Assembly (NCBI RefSeq): GCF_900115715.1
Contig: NZ_FOXM01000001.1
Span: 248,001-312,000, forward strand
Direction of reading: 5' to 3'
DNA length: 64,000 nucleotides
Source of the DNA: Geopseudomonas sagittaria
GTDB lineage: Bacteria > Pseudomonadota > Gammaproteobacteria > Pseudomonadales > Pseudomonadaceae
Shown: piece after piece, positions 14,329 through 25,498 of the stretch
How positions within the stretch are numbered: the stretch's first letter is position 1
Layout of the letters: each line of letters begins with the position of its first letter
Notes under the pieces: model-generated
The model's database searches: none
Told to the model about the DNA's origin: nothing
Seen by the model: the letters and a program-made list of their open reading frames with translations, nothing else
Made by a program: the position numbers and the translations under genes

Positions 14329-14361
14329 ACAAGGCCGGCGATTGCGCCGGCCTTGTTCATT
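14324..14361. terminator. Bidirectional terminator between convergent genes
   Basis: AATGAACAAGGCCGGCG (14324-14340) and its exact reverse complement (14345-14361) form a 17-bp stem with an ATTG loop. The left arm contains the stop codon of the lipoprotein gene. A/T-rich ends on both sides fit use for both the lipoprotein and lptG transcripts. Confidence 0.85.
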
Positions 14362-14382
14362 GCAACGCGGAGGACGATGCCG

Positions 14383-15444
14383 TCAGCCGGCGCGGCGCAG
14401 CAGCCAGACGCCCGCCAGGGCGCAGATCGCCGCCGGCACCAGCACGGCGAGCAGCGGCGAGAAGCCGAACACCAGGCTGGACGGGCCGAGCAGGTCCTGG
14501 GCGATGCGGAACACGAAGCCCACCAGCACGCCGGTGAATACCCGTTGGCCGAGGGTCACCGAGCGCAGCGGGCCGAAGATGAAGGAAATCGCCAGCAGCA
14601 CCAGGGTCGCGGTGACCAGCGGCTGCAGCGCCTTGGTCCAGAACGCCAGCCAGTAGCGACTGTTGCTGAGGCCCTGCTCGCCGAGGTAGTGGATGTAGCG
14701 CCACAGACCGGTCATCGACAACGCCTCCGGCTCCAGCACCACGGTGCCGAGCAGCTGCGGGGTCAGCTCGACATCCCAGCGCTCGCTGGGCGCCTTGACC
14801 ACTTCGCTGCGGTCGGCGTGCAGGAAGGTGGTGGCGACCTCCTCCAGCTGCCAGTGATCGTCCTGGTAGCGGGCGCGGCGGGCGAAGCTGGAACTGAGCA
14901 GCACGCGCTCGGCGTCGAAGCGGTAGCGGGTCACCCCGAGCAGCACGCCGCTGGGCTGCACCGAGTTGATGTGCACGAACTCCTGGCCCTGGCGATGCCA
15001 CAGGCCGCGCTTGGTGCTCTGCGCCTCGCCGCCGCCCTGGGCCAGCGAGCGGCCGCTCTGCGCGAGGTTTTCCGTCCACGGCGAGACGTACTCGCCGATC
15101 AGCACGCCGGCCAGCATCAGCGCCAGCAGCGGCTTCATCACCGCCCAGACGATGCGCCCCAGCGACACCCCGGCGGCACGCATGATGGTCAGCTCGCTGC
15201 TGCTGGCCAGAGTGCCGAGGCCGATCAGGCAGCCGATCAGCGCCGCCATCGGCAGCAGCTCGTGGATCCGCGTCGGGATGGTCAGGGCGATGTAGCGCGC
15301 CGCCTCGGCCACGCCGTAGCCGGCCTCGAGGTCGCCCAGCTCGTCGATGAAGGCGAACAGCAGGGCCAGGCCGACGATCACCCCGAGCACGGCGAGGATG
15401 CTCAGCAGCACGCTGCTGCCGATGTAACGATCAAGCCTGACCAC
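14383..15444 (-). CDS. lptG: LPS export permease LptG
   Basis: LptG is one of the two permeases of the LptB2FGC transporter that extracts lipopolysaccharide from the inner membrane. The 353-aa protein has N-terminal membrane helices, a large periplasmic beta-jellyroll (about residues 130-260) and three C-terminal helices. Family patterns include VRLDRYIGSSVLLSILAVLG, ELLPMAALIGCLIGLG and SELTIMRAAGVSLGRI. I chose GTG 15444, which gives the usual start VVRLDRY; an open frame extends 21 bases further. Its start lies inside the lptF end (14-base overlap), so translation is coupled. Confidence 0.95.
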   Translation of the reverse strand: MVRLDRYIGSSVLLSILAVLGVIVGLALLFAFIDELGDLEAGYGVAEAARYIALTIPTRIHELLPMAALIGCLIGLGTLASSSELTIMRAAGVSLGRIVWAVMKPLLALMLAGVLIGEYVSPWTENLAQSGRSLAQGGGEAQSTKRGLWHRQGQEFVHINSVQPSGVLLGVTRYRFDAERVLLSSSFARRARYQDDHWQLEEVATTFLHADRSEVVKAPSERWDVELTPQLLGTVVLEPEALSMTGLWRYIHYLGEQGLSNSRYWLAFWTKALQPLVTATLVLLAISFIFGPLRSVTLGQRVFTGVLVGFVFRIAQDLLGPSSLVFGFSPLLAVLVPAAICALAGVWLLRRAG

Positions 15445-16558
15445 GGACGGCCTCCTTCGCGGCATTGCGGGCCGCCCATTTCAAGCGCAGCGGCTCCCAG
15501 TAGAGCAGCAGCAGGCCGATGCCGAGGAACAGCCCGTGCACCCACCACAGACCGAGCGCCAGCGGCAGGCGGCCCTTTTCCAGCTGGCCGCGCATGGCGA
15601 TCAGCAGGGCCAGGTAGGTCATGTACAGGAGGATCGCCGGCAGCAGCTTGAGGAAACGCCCCTGGCGCGGGTTGACCCGTGCCAGCGGCACCGCCAGCAC
15701 GGTGACCACGAACACCAGCAGCGGCAGCGACAGCCGCCACTGCAGCTCGGCCTGGTGGCGCGGATTGTCGCTGCCGAACAGGTTGGCGGTGGGGATGCCC
15801 TCGCGTTCGTTCAGCTCGCCGGCCACTTCCGGCTTGGGCAGCAGCACGCCGTAGCGGTCGTAGCGGATCGCCCGATAGTCGGCCTGGCCGGGCTTGCCGT
15901 CGTAGCGGTAGCCGTTCTCGAGAATCAGGTAGCGGCTGCCGTCGGCACGGATCTCCTGGCGGCCGGACTCGGCGACCAGCACGCTGATGCCGCGCTGCTT
16001 GTCGCCGGCGCGCGACAGCTGCAGCTCGGAGATGAACACCCCGGACAATTCGCTGCGGTCCTCGGACAGCGCCTCTGTGTAGGTCACCCGGCCGCCGCTC
16101 TTCAGCGACTGGAAGCGCCCCGGTGCCAGGGTGTCGAACTCGGTGAGGGCGTCCTGGCTGTTGAGGATCTGCTCGACGCGGGTCACCCCCTGCGGCGCCA
16201 GGCCGAGGCTCAGCCAGCCGACCAGCAGCGCCACCAGCGCCGCCGGCGCGAGGGTGTAGGCCAGCAGGCGCTGGCGGCTCATGCCGGCGGCCGACAGCAC
16301 GCTCATCTCCGACTCGAGATACAGGCGCCCGTAGGCCAGCAGGATGCCGAGGAACAGGCCCAGCGGCAGGATCAGCTGCAGGAAGCCCGGCAGGCGCAGC
16401 CCCATGATCATGAACAGCACCCCGGGGTCGAGCAGACCCTGGGCGGCCTGCGCCAGGTACTTGATGAAGCGCCCGCTCATGATGATCACCAGCAGCACGG
16501 CACTCACCGCACTGAGGGTCACCAGCACTTCGCGGGACAAATAACGGAAGATGATCAA
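15431..16558 (-). CDS. lptF: LPS export permease LptF
   Basis: LptF pairs with LptG in the inner-membrane LPS transporter. The 375-aa protein begins MIIFRYLSREVLVTLSAVSA and shows the family segments LPGFLQLILPLGLFLGILLA and SEMSVLSAAGMSRQRLLAYT, then a periplasmic jellyroll and three C-terminal helices. It is divergent from pepA, which is the normal Pseudomonas arrangement. About 150 bases between the two starts must hold both promoters. lptG follows and overlaps. Confidence 0.95.
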   Translation of the reverse strand: MIIFRYLSREVLVTLSAVSAVLLVIIMSGRFIKYLAQAAQGLLDPGVLFMIMGLRLPGFLQLILPLGLFLGILLAYGRLYLESEMSVLSAAGMSRQRLLAYTLAPAALVALLVGWLSLGLAPQGVTRVEQILNSQDALTEFDTLAPGRFQSLKSGGRVTYTEALSEDRSELSGVFISELQLSRAGDKQRGISVLVAESGRQEIRADGSRYLILENGYRYDGKPGQADYRAIRYDRYGVLLPKPEVAGELNEREGIPTANLFGSDNPRHQAELQWRLSLPLLVFVVTVLAVPLARVNPRQGRFLKLLPAILLYMTYLALLIAMRGQLEKGRLPLALGLWWVHGLFLGIGLLLLYWEPLRLKWAARNAAKEAVRGQA

Positions 16559-16608
16559 GCCGGGACTACTCCAGGGTTGTCAGGCTCGGGCGGCAGCGCT
16601 CAAACTAG

Positions 16609-18195
<1,587 letters not shown>

Positions 18196-18235
18196 GGCCT
18201 GTCCGGCCGGCGCCCGCGCCGGCCGGAGCCGCGCG

Positions 18236-18655
18236 ATGAAACGCATCGACTTCTACATCCTCCAGGGCAGCGACGCCGGCGCGCGGCTGACCTACGCCTG
18301 CCGGCTGGCCGCCAAGGCCTGGCGCGAGGGGCACCGCATCTACCTGAACTGCCAGGACGCGGCGCAGTGCGCGGCGCTTGACGAGCGGCTGTGGAGTTTC
18401 AGCGCCGCCAGCTTCGTGCCGCACCAGCTGGCCGAGAGCGGCAACGACACCCCGCTGCTGCTCGCCTGGGGCGCGGACGCCGGCGGCGAGCAGAGCCTGC
18501 TGATCAACCTGGCCAGCACGGTGCCGCCGTTCTTCGAGCGCTTCGCGCGCATCGCCGAGGTGGTCAACCAGGACCCGCAGACCCGCGACGCCCTGCGCAG
18601 CAGTTACCGCTTCTACCGCGAACGGGGCTATGCTCCCCAGCACCTGCACCTGTGA
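18236..18655 (+). CDS. holC: DNA polymerase III chi subunit
   Basis: Chi links the clamp loader to single-strand-binding protein during replication. The 139-aa protein shows the family start RIDFYILQGSDAGARLTYAC and the conserved stretches LWSFSAASFVPHQL, VPPFFERFARIAEVVNQ and YRFYRERGYAPQHLHL. The order pepA-holC-(small protein)-valS is standard in Pseudomonas. It starts 40 bases after pepA and probably shares its transcript. Confidence 0.94.
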   Translation: MKRIDFYILQGSDAGARLTYACRLAAKAWREGHRIYLNCQDAAQCAALDERLWSFSAASFVPHQLAESGNDTPLLLAWGADAGGEQSLLINLASTVPPFFERFARIAEVVNQDPQTRDALRSSYRFYRERGYAPQHLHL

Positions 18656-18670
18656 TGCCGCGAGCCGCCG

Positions 18671-19093
18671 ATGGACACTCCCCCGCTTCCACCGCACCCC
18701 GCCCACCTGCCCGACTGGGCCAGTGACGAGCTGCCGCTGCTGACCGAGACGGTCGGCGAGCCGGCCATTCCGCTGCTGCGGGAGCCGTTGCTCCGGGAGC
18801 CGCTGCTCTCCGAGCCGGCGGACGCCGTGCCGCTGCTCAGCGAGCAGGTGCCGGCCAGCCCGCCAGCCATGCCTCCGGCCCCGCCCGCAGCGCCGGCATC
18901 GGCACCGGCCGCTTCGGCCGCCAGCGCCAGCGACGCCGCCATGCCCCTGGCGCAGATCGAGCGCGAACTGCACGCCGCCGCCGAGCTGATCATGCAGGAA
19001 GTGATCGACGACTACATGCTGCAGATCGAGGCCGAGCTGCATCGCCGTCTGGAAGACCACCTGGCCAGCCTGCTGCGCGCCGGAAGGCGCTGA
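18671..19093 (+). CDS. Conserved Pseudomonas protein between holC and valS
   Basis: The 140-aa product is Pro/Ala/Leu-rich. The N-terminal half contains near-tandem repeats ([15 protein letters not shown], then VPLLSEQVP) and a low-complexity linker, and the C-terminal half is a helical domain ([20 protein letters not shown], then [20 protein letters not shown]). It starts 15 bases after the holC stop. A similarly placed small protein is known in P. aeruginosa, but its function is unknown to me. The repeat and linker length probably vary between strains. Confidence 0.8.
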   Translation: MDTPPLPPHPAHLPDWASDELPLLTETVGEPAIPLLREPLLREPLLSEPADAVPLLSEQVPASPPAMPPAPPAAPASAPAASAASASDAAMPLAQIERELHAAAELIMQEVIDDYMLQIEAELHRRLEDHLASLLRAGRR

Positions 19094-19202
19094 AGCCCGG
19101 CACGCGACACAACACGACGCGACCACCCGACCTACGCCGCAGCGCCGATCCCCGTTATACTTCGCGGTTTTCCGATCAGCTGCCGCAAGGGTCCCGCCGC
19201 GC

Positions 19203-22034
19203 ATGGACAAGACCTACCAACCCCACGAAATCGAATCCCGCTGGTACGCCGAGTGGGAGGCGAAGAACTACTTCGCGCCGCAAGGTTCCGGCGAGTCCTA
19301 CACCATCGCCCTGCCGCCGCCCAACGTCACCGGCAGCCTGCACATGGGCCACGGCTTCAACAACGCGATCATGGACGCGCTGATCCGCTTCCGCCGCATG
19401 CAGGGCCGCAACACCCTGTGGCAGCCGGGCACCGACCACGCCGGCATCGCCACCCAGATGGTGGTGGAGCGCCAGCTGGCGGCGCAGAACCTGTCGCGCC
19501 ACGATCTCGGCCGTGACAAGTTCCTGGAAAAGGTCTGGGAGTGGAAGGAAGAGTCCGGCGGCACCATCACCCGGCAGATCCGCCGCCTCGGCTCCTCGGT
19601 GGACTGGTCGCGCGAGCGCTTCACCATGGACGAGGGCCTCTCCGAGGCGGTCAAGGAAGCCTTCGTGCGCCTGCACGAGGACGGCCTGATCTACCGCGGC
19701 AAGCGCCTGGTCAACTGGGACACCAAGCTGCACACCGCGATTTCCGACCTCGAGGTGGAGAACCACGACGAGAAGGGCAGCCTGTGGAACCTGCGCTACC
19801 CGCTGGCTGACGGCGCGAAGACCGCCGAGGGCCTCGACTACCTGATCGTCGCAACCACCCGCCCGGAAACCATGCTCGGCGACTCGGCCGTGGCGGTGAA
19901 CCCGCAAGATCCGCGCTACCAGGCGCTGATCGGCAAGTTCGTCGAGCTGCCGCTGGTCGGCCGGCGCATCCCGATCATCGGCGACGACTACTGCGACCCC
20001 GAGTTCGGCACCGGCTGCGTGAAGATCACCCCGGCCCACGACTTCAACGACTACGAAGTCGGCAAGCGCCACCAGCTGCCGCTGATCAACATCCTCGACA
20101 AGGACGCGGCGATCCTCGCCAGCGCCCAGGTGTTCAACCTCGACGGCAGCGTCAACGCCGCGTTCGACGCCCGCCTGCCGGCGCAGTTCGCCGGCCTCGA
20201 CCGCTTCGAGGCGCGCAAGCGGATCGTCGCCGCCTTCGACGAGCTGGGCCTGCTGGAGAAGATCGACGAGCACGCCCTCAAGGTGCCCAAGGGCGACCGC
20301 TCCGGCACCGTGATCGAGCCGTGGCTGACCGACCAGTGGTACGTCTCCACCAAGCCGCTGGCCGAGAAGGCCATCGCCGCCGTGGAGGACGGCTCCATCC
20401 AGTTCGTGCCCAAGCAGTACGAGAACATGTATTTCAGCTGGATGCGCGACATCCAGGACTGGTGCATCAGCCGCCAGCTGTGGTGGGGCCACCGCATCCC
20501 TGCCTGGTACGACGAGGCCGGCAACGTCTACGTCGGCCGCGACGAGGCCGAAGTGCGCGCCAAGCACAACCTCGGCGACCAGCCGCTGCGCCAGGACGAC
20601 GACGTGCTGGACACCTGGTTCAGCTCGGGCCTGTGGACCTTCTCCACCCTCGGCTGGCCGGAGCAGACCGAGTTCCTGAAGACCTTCCACCCCACCGACG
20701 TGCTGGTCACCGGCTTCGACATCATCTTCTTCTGGGTCGCCCGGATGATCATGATGAGCCTGCACCTGACCGGACAGATCCCGTTCAAGACCGTCTACGT
20801 CCACGGCCTGGTGCGCGACAGCCAGGGCCACAAGATGTCCAAGTCCAAGGGCAACGTGCTCGACCCGCTGGACATCGTCGACGGCATCGACCTGGAAACC
20901 CTGGTGGCCAAGCGCACCAGCGGCATGATGCAGCCCAAGCTGGCCGAGAAGATCGCCAAGCAGACCCGCGCCGAGTTCCCCGAGGGCATCGCCAGCTACG
21001 GCACCGACGCCCTGCGCTTCACCTTCTGCTCGCTGGCCTCCACCGGCCGCGACATCAAGTTCGACATGGGCCGCGTCGAGGGCTACCGCAACTTCTGCAA
21101 CAAGCTGTGGAACGCCACCAACTTCGTGCTGGAGAACACCGACGGCCAGGACTGCGGCGCGGGCGACGAACCCGTCGAGCTGTCGCCGGTGGATCGCTGG
21201 ATCATCTCCGCCCTGCAGCGCTGCGTGCAGGACGTCACCCGCCACCTCGACCAGTTCCGCTTCGACCTGGCCGCCCAGTCGCTCTACGAGTTCGTCTGGG
21301 ACGAGTACTGCGCCTGGTACCTCGAGCTGGTCAAGCCGGTGCTGTGGGACGAAACCGCCAGCGTCGAGCGCCAGCGCGGCACCCGCCGCACCCTGGTGCG
21401 CGTGCTGGAGGTCATCCTGCGCCTGGCCCACCCGTTCATGCCGTTCATCACCGAGGAAATCTGGCAGCGCATCAAGGCCCTGGCCGGCAAGAGCGGCCCG
21501 ACCCTGATGCTGCAGCCCTGGCCGGTGGCCAATGAGGCGCGCATCGACGCGGCGGCCGAGGCCGACATCGCCTGGGTCAAGGACTTCATGCTCGGCGTAC
21601 GGCAGATCCGCGGCGAGATGAAGATCTCCATGGCCAAGCGCATCGACGTGGTGCTGGCCAACGCCAGTGCCGAGGACCAGCGCCGCCTGGCCGCCTTCGA
21701 GCCGCTGCTGGCCAAGCTGGCCAAGCTGGAGTCGGTGCGCGTGCTCGCCGCCGGCGAGGAAGCGCCGCTGGCCGCCACTGCGCTGGTCGGCGAGATGCAG
21801 GTGCTGGTGCCGATGGCCGGGCTGATCGACAAGGACGCCGAGCTGGCGCGCCTCGACAAGGAGCTGCAGCGCCTGGAGGGCGAGGTCCAGCGCGTCGGCG
21901 GCAAGCTGGCCAACGAAGGCTTCGTCGCCAAGGCGCCGGAAGCGGTGCTGGAGAAGGAGCGTGCCAAGCTGGCCGAGGCCGAGCAGGCGCTGGCCAAGCT
22001 GGCCGAGCAGCGCGCGCGCATCGCCGCGCTGTAA
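19203..22034 (+). CDS. valS: Valyl-tRNA synthetase
   Basis: ValS charges tRNA-Val and edits misactivated threonine. The 943-aa length is normal. The class I signatures are HMGH at residues 47-50 and KMSKS at 544-548. The CP1 editing domain lies between them, the anticodon-binding domain follows the second signature, and a C-terminal coiled-coil arm (about residues 880-943, [20 protein letters not shown]) ends the protein. TATACT at 19156-19161 may be its -10 element. A strong terminator follows the stop. Confidence 0.97.
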   Translation: MDKTYQPHEIESRWYAEWEAKNYFAPQGSGESYTIALPPPNVTGSLHMGHGFNNAIMDALIRFRRMQGRNTLWQPGTDHAGIATQMVVERQLAAQNLSRHDLGRDKFLEKVWEWKEESGGTITRQIRRLGSSVDWSRERFTMDEGLSEAVKEAFVRLHEDGLIYRGKRLVNWDTKLHTAISDLEVENHDEKGSLWNLRYPLADGAKTAEGLDYLIVATTRPETMLGDSAVAVNPQDPRYQALIGKFVELPLVGRRIPIIGDDYCDPEFGTGCVKITPAHDFNDYEVGKRHQLPLINILDKDAAILASAQVFNLDGSVNAAFDARLPAQFAGLDRFEARKRIVAAFDELGLLEKIDEHALKVPKGDRSGTVIEPWLTDQWYVSTKPLAEKAIAAVEDGSIQFVPKQYENMYFSWMRDIQDWCISRQLWWGHRIPAWYDEAGNVYVGRDEAEVRAKHNLGDQPLRQDDDVLDTWFSSGLWTFSTLGWPEQTEFLKTFHPTDVLVTGFDIIFFWVARMIMMSLHLTGQIPFKTVYVHGLVRDSQGHKMSKSKGNVLDPLDIVDGIDLETLVAKRTSGMMQPKLAEKIAKQTRAEFPEGIASYGTDALRFTFCSLASTGRDIKFDMGRVEGYRNFCNKLWNATNFVLENTDGQDCGAGDEPVELSPVDRWIISALQRCVQDVTRHLDQFRFDLAAQSLYEFVWDEYCAWYLELVKPVLWDETASVERQRGTRRTLVRVLEVILRLAHPFMPFITEEIWQRIKALAGKSGPTLMLQPWPVANEARIDAAAEADIAWVKDFMLGVRQIRGEMKISMAKRIDVVLANASAEDQRRLAAFEPLLAKLAKLESVRVLAAGEEAPLAATALVGEMQVLVPMAGLIDKDAELARLDKELQRLEGEVQRVGGKLANEGFVAKAPEAVLEKERAKLAEAEQALAKLAEQRARIAAL

Positions 22035-22054
22035 ACCGCCGCCGCCAGGCCCGA

Positions 22055-22086
22055 GGCCCGTCACCGCAAGGTGGCGGGCCTTTTTT
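22055..22086 (+). terminator. valS terminator
   Basis: GGCCCGTCACC (22055-22065) pairs with GGTGGCGGGCC (22070-22080) through one G-T pair across GCAA, followed by six T. Confidence 0.9.
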
Positions 22087-22203
22087 CTGCGCGCTGCGAC
22101 AGCGCAGCGCTTTTCAGTCGCCCCCGAGATCGGGCATGCTCGCCCGCCAGTTGAAACACTTGAAAACAATAATCCGTCCACTGACCCAACCGGAAGCCCG
22201 CCC

Positions 22204-23562
22204 ATGTACGCCTGGATGGCCCTGATCTTCGTTGTCGGTTACCTGTGCATCGCCCTCGAACACCCGCTGAAAATCGACAAGGCCGCCTCGGCCATCCTCA
22301 CCGCCGTACTGTGCTGGACCGTGCTGGTGCTGGGTGAAGGCAGCATCCTGCCGGCGGCGGAGGCCGGCCACGGCGTGGTCGTCAAACTGCGCCACCATCT
22401 GGGCGAGATTTCCGAGATCCTGTTCTTCCTGCTCGGCGCGATGACCATCGTCGAGCTGATCGACTCCCACGAAGGCTTTCGCGCCATCACCGACCGCATC
22501 CAGACCCGCAAGCGCGTGCACCTGTTGTGGATCGTCGGCTTCATCACCTTCTTCCTCTCCGCGGTGCTGGACAACCTGACCACCACCATCGTCATGGTCT
22601 CGCTGCTGCGCAAGCTGGTGCGCGGCCGGCCGGAACGCTGGATGTACGTCGGCGTGGTGGTGATCGCCGCCAACGCCGGCGGCGCCTGGTCGCCGATCGG
22701 CGACGTGACCACCACCATGCTGTGGATCGGCAACCAGATCAGCGCCACCGGGGTGATCAGCGGACTGTTCCTGCCCAGCCTGGTGTGCCTGCTGGTGCCG
22801 CTGCTGGTGCTCAGCTTCCGCCTCAAGGGCGAGGCGCCGCGCCCGCGTCTGCGTACCCACCTGGGCGAGGAGCAACGCTGCCCCACCTCGGACTTCGAGC
22901 GCAACCTGGTGCTGGTGCTGGGCCTCGGCTCGCTGCTGTTCGTGCCGGTGTTCAAGACCGTCACCCACCTGCCGCCGTACATGGGCATCCTGTTCGGCCT
23001 CGGCGTGCTGTGGGTCGCCACCGAAGTGATCCACCGCGGCAAGAACGCCGAGGACAAGCACCCGCTGTCGGTGGTCGGCGTGCTGCGCAAGGTCGACACC
23101 CCCAGCGTGCTGTTCTTCCTCGGCATCCTGCTCGCCGTCTCCAGCCTGGCCACCGCCGGCCACCTGACCCAGGTCGCCACCCTGCTGCGCGAGGCGCTGG
23201 GCAACGTCTACGCCATCAACTACGCCATCGGCCTGCTTTCCGCGGTGGTCGACAACGTGCCGCTGGTCGCCGGTGCGATGAAGATGTACCCGCTGGCCAG
23301 CCCCGCGGCGGTGGCCGCCGCCAGTCCCGCGGACAGCGCCTGGCTCGGCCTGTTCGTCGCCGACGGCACCTTCTGGGAAATGCTCGCCTACTGCGCCGGC
23401 ACCGGCGGAAGCAGCCTGATCATCGGCTCGGCGGCCGGCGTGGCGGCGATGGGCATGGAGAAGATCAGCTTCGTCTGGTACCTAAAGCGCGTCAGCCTGC
23501 TGGCCTTCCTCGGCTACAGCGCCGGCGCCGCCACCTACATGGGCCTGCTGGCCCTGGCCTGA
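22204..23562 (+). CDS. nhaD: Na+/H+ antiporter, NhaD type
   Basis: NhaD exchanges cytoplasmic sodium or lithium for protons across the inner membrane. The 452-aa protein has about twelve hydrophobic segments and the family patterns DNLTTTIVMVSLLRKL, NAGGAWSPIGDVTTTMLWI and VDNVPLVAGAMKM. ATG 22204 is the natural start (MYAWMALIFVVGYLC). This family is best known from halophilic and alkaliphilic Proteobacteria. Together with other features it points to a saline-tolerant relative of Pseudomonas stutzeri, which is inference. A small HTH gene follows 15 bases later. Confidence 0.88.
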   Translation: MYAWMALIFVVGYLCIALEHPLKIDKAASAILTAVLCWTVLVLGEGSILPAAEAGHGVVVKLRHHLGEISEILFFLLGAMTIVELIDSHEGFRAITDRIQTRKRVHLLWIVGFITFFLSAVLDNLTTTIVMVSLLRKLVRGRPERWMYVGVVVIAANAGGAWSPIGDVTTTMLWIGNQISATGVISGLFLPSLVCLLVPLLVLSFRLKGEAPRPRLRTHLGEEQRCPTSDFERNLVLVLGLGSLLFVPVFKTVTHLPPYMGILFGLGVLWVATEVIHRGKNAEDKHPLSVVGVLRKVDTPSVLFFLGILLAVSSLATAGHLTQVATLLREALGNVYAINYAIGLLSAVVDNVPLVAGAMKMYPLASPAAVAAASPADSAWLGLFVADGTFWEMLAYCAGTGGSSLIIGSAAGVAAMGMEKISFVWYLKRVSLLAFLGYSAGAATYMGLLALA

Positions 23563-23577
23563 CCGCGGAGACGACAC

Positions 23578-23874
23578 ATGGAAGTCAGCAAGACCCGCAC
23601 CAGCTTCTACCGCCGCCTGTACGTGGCCTGGCTGATCGACAGCGGCACCGCCAGCAGCGTACCGGCACTGATGGCGGCCACCGGCATGCCGCGGCGCACC
23701 GCCCAGGACACCCTGGCGGCGCTGGCCGAGCTGGATATCGACTGTGCGTTCGTCCAGGAGTCCGGCGAGCGCAACAACGCCGGCAGCTACGTGATCCGCG
23801 ACTGGGGCGCGATCGACCGGGATTGGGTCGCTGCCCATCTGCCACAGATCCGCGCCGTGCTGGGCTACCCCTGA
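23578..23874 (+). CDS. Small winged-helix protein
   Basis: The 98-aa protein has a helix-turn-helix at about residues 24-50 (SVPALMAATGMPRRTAQDTL, then AALAELDI) and a short wing-like strand region (GSYVIRDWGAIDRDWV). Its size and layout suggest a DNA-binding regulator. It starts 15 bases after nhaD and probably shares its transcript. The family is commonly annotated as a helix-turn-helix protein in Pseudomonas; its target is unknown. Confidence 0.75.
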   Translation: MEVSKTRTSFYRRLYVAWLIDSGTASSVPALMAATGMPRRTAQDTLAALAELDIDCAFVQESGERNNAGSYVIRDWGAIDRDWVAAHLPQIRAVLGYP

Positions 23875-23972
23875 GCGCATGCGGGCAGTCGCAGCCCGCT
23901 GCGTCGTTCTGCGATACCCTTGCTCCAGCCCGTGCCGGCACAGGCGCGGAGACAACACGCCAAGGGGGCACA

Positions 23973-24416
23973 ATGACAATCGAGTGGTGGTACTGGGCGA
24001 TCGGCGGCATCCTGCTGATCCTGCTGGAGCTGGCGATCCCGGCGTTCTTCGTGATCTGGTTCGGCCTCGGCGCCCTGCTGGTGGCCGGCGTGCTGCTGGT
24101 CGCCGGCGAGCTGTCGCTGACCACGCAACTGCTGCTATGGACCCTCGCCTCGCTGGCCATGGTGGTGCTGTGGTTCCGCGTGTTCAGCCCGCTGCGCCAC
24201 CGCACCCTGGTGGGGACCGCCGACGGCGAGGTGATCGGCGAAGTCGGCCTGCTGGTCGGCGCCGTGGCGCCCTTCGCCCGCGGCAAGGTACGCTTCCAGC
24301 GACCGATCCTCGGTGCCGAGGAGTGGGCCTGCGTCGCCGAGGCGGAGATCGCCGCCGGCGAGCGGGTCCGCGTGGTGTCCATCGAAGGCAGCTATCTGAA
24401 GGTCGCCAAGGCCTGA
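23973..24416 (+). CDS. NfeD-family membrane protein
   Basis: The 147-aa short NfeD has two or three membrane segments (YWAIGGILLILLELAIPAFF, then ALLVAGVLLVAGE and LLLWTLASLAMVVLWF) and a C-terminal OB-fold-like domain from about residue 85 to 147 (GEVGLLVGAVAPFARGKVRF, VRVVSIEGSYLKV). NfeD proteins act with SPFH/stomatin proteins in membrane quality control. The SPFH gene follows 25 bases later, so the two almost certainly form an operon. Confidence 0.9.
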   Translation: MTIEWWYWAIGGILLILLELAIPAFFVIWFGLGALLVAGVLLVAGELSLTTQLLLWTLASLAMVVLWFRVFSPLRHRTLVGTADGEVIGEVGLLVGAVAPFARGKVRFQRPILGAEEWACVAEAEIAAGERVRVVSIEGSYLKVAKA

Positions 24417-24441
24417 CCCATCTGATTTCAAGGAGCAGTAC

Positions 24442-25302
24442 ATGAGTGCAGGACTAGCCATCACCATCGCCCTGCTGGTGTTCGTCGTCATCACCATCGC
24501 CCAGGGCGTGCGCCTGGTCGCCCAGGGCGAGGAGTGGGTCGTCGAGCGCCTCGGCAAGTACCACAGTACCCTGCGGCCGGGTCTCAACATCCTCATCCCC
24601 TACCTGGACAAGGTCGCCTACAAGCTGGTGACCAAGGACATCATCCTCGACGTACAGGAACAGGAGGTGATCACCCGCGACAACGCGGTGATCGTCACCA
24701 ACGCCATCGCCTTCATCAAGGTCACCGATCCGGTCAAGGCGGTGTACGGCATCACCGACTTCTCCGAGGCGATCCGCAACCTGATCATGACCACCCTGCG
24801 CTCGATCGTCGGCGAGATGGAGCTGGACGAGGCGCTGTCCTCGCGCGACCGGATCAAGGCACGCCTGCGCGAGAGCATCGCCGACGAGGCGGTGGACTGG
24901 GGCCTGACCGTCAAGTCGGTGGAGATCCAGGACATCAAGCCGTCGCTGTCCATGCAGGGGGCGATGGAACTGCAGGCCGCCGCCGAGCGCGAACGCAAGG
25001 CGGTGGTGACCAAGGCCGAAGGCGCCAAGCAGGCGGCCATCCTCGAGGCCGAGGCGCGCCTGGAGTCGGCCAAGCGCGACGCCAGTGCCCAGGTGATGCT
25101 CGCCGAGGCCTCGGCCGAGGCGATCCGCCGGGTCACCAGCGCGGTCGGCAACGAACCCGGACCGATGATGTACCTGCTCGGCGAGAAGTACATCACCTCG
25201 CTGGAAAAGCTCGGCGAGAGCAACAACGCCAAGATCGTGCTGATGCCCGCCGACCTGCAGGAAACCCTGCGCGGCATGCTCGGCAAGCTGGGCGGGCGCT
25301 GA
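24442..25302 (+). CDS. SPFH/Band 7 protein, QmcA-like
   Basis: The 286-aa protein has a single N-terminal membrane helix (about residues 5-23). A Band 7 domain follows (GEEWVVERLGKYHSTLRPGL, RDNAVIVTNAIAFIKVTD), then a coiled-coil region (ELQAAAERERKAVVTKAEGA, AILEAEARLESAKRDASAQV). Such proteins form membrane oligomers that scaffold proteases and microdomains. Its partner nfeD-type gene lies just upstream. AGGAG at 24430-24434 is the ribosome binding site. Confidence 0.9.
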   Translation: MSAGLAITIALLVFVVITIAQGVRLVAQGEEWVVERLGKYHSTLRPGLNILIPYLDKVAYKLVTKDIILDVQEQEVITRDNAVIVTNAIAFIKVTDPVKAVYGITDFSEAIRNLIMTTLRSIVGEMELDEALSSRDRIKARLRESIADEAVDWGLTVKSVEIQDIKPSLSMQGAMELQAAAERERKAVVTKAEGAKQAAILEAEARLESAKRDASAQVMLAEASAEAIRRVTSAVGNEPGPMMYLLGEKYITSLEKLGESNNAKIVLMPADLQETLRGMLGKLGGR

Positions 25303-25314
25303 GTCGGCGCTCCC

Positions 25315-25427
25315 GTAGGGTGGGTTAGCCGCGCAGCGGCGTAACCCACCAAGGATGCCGGAAGGCATCCCCTTGCCGGCCTGACGGCCGGTTGGCGGGT
25401 TACGGCCTGCGGCCTGACCCGCCCTAC
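25315..25427. repeat. Composite palindromic repeat of four hairpins
   Basis: The ends are inverted (GTAGGG at 25315 and CCCTAC at 25427). Inside are four successive palindromes: TGGGTTA...TAACCCA (25321-25349), GGATGCC / GGCATCC (25353-25370), CCGGCC / GGCCGG (25376-25391) and GGCGGGTTA...TGACCCGCC (about 25394-25423). It fills most of the gap between the SPFH gene and rlmF. Elements of this type recur in Pseudomonas and other Proteobacteria. Confidence 0.8.
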
Positions 25428-25498
25428 AAGACCACAAAACCACCCACCTGCCGCCCCGCTATGGGAAAATGCCCGGCTTTCCGTCCGACGCAGCCGCC

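Noticed and set aside
19176-22205. 1009-codon minus-strand open frame over valS
   Set aside because: Its composition is unlike a protein and valS has clear synthetase motifs; the frame is a shadow.
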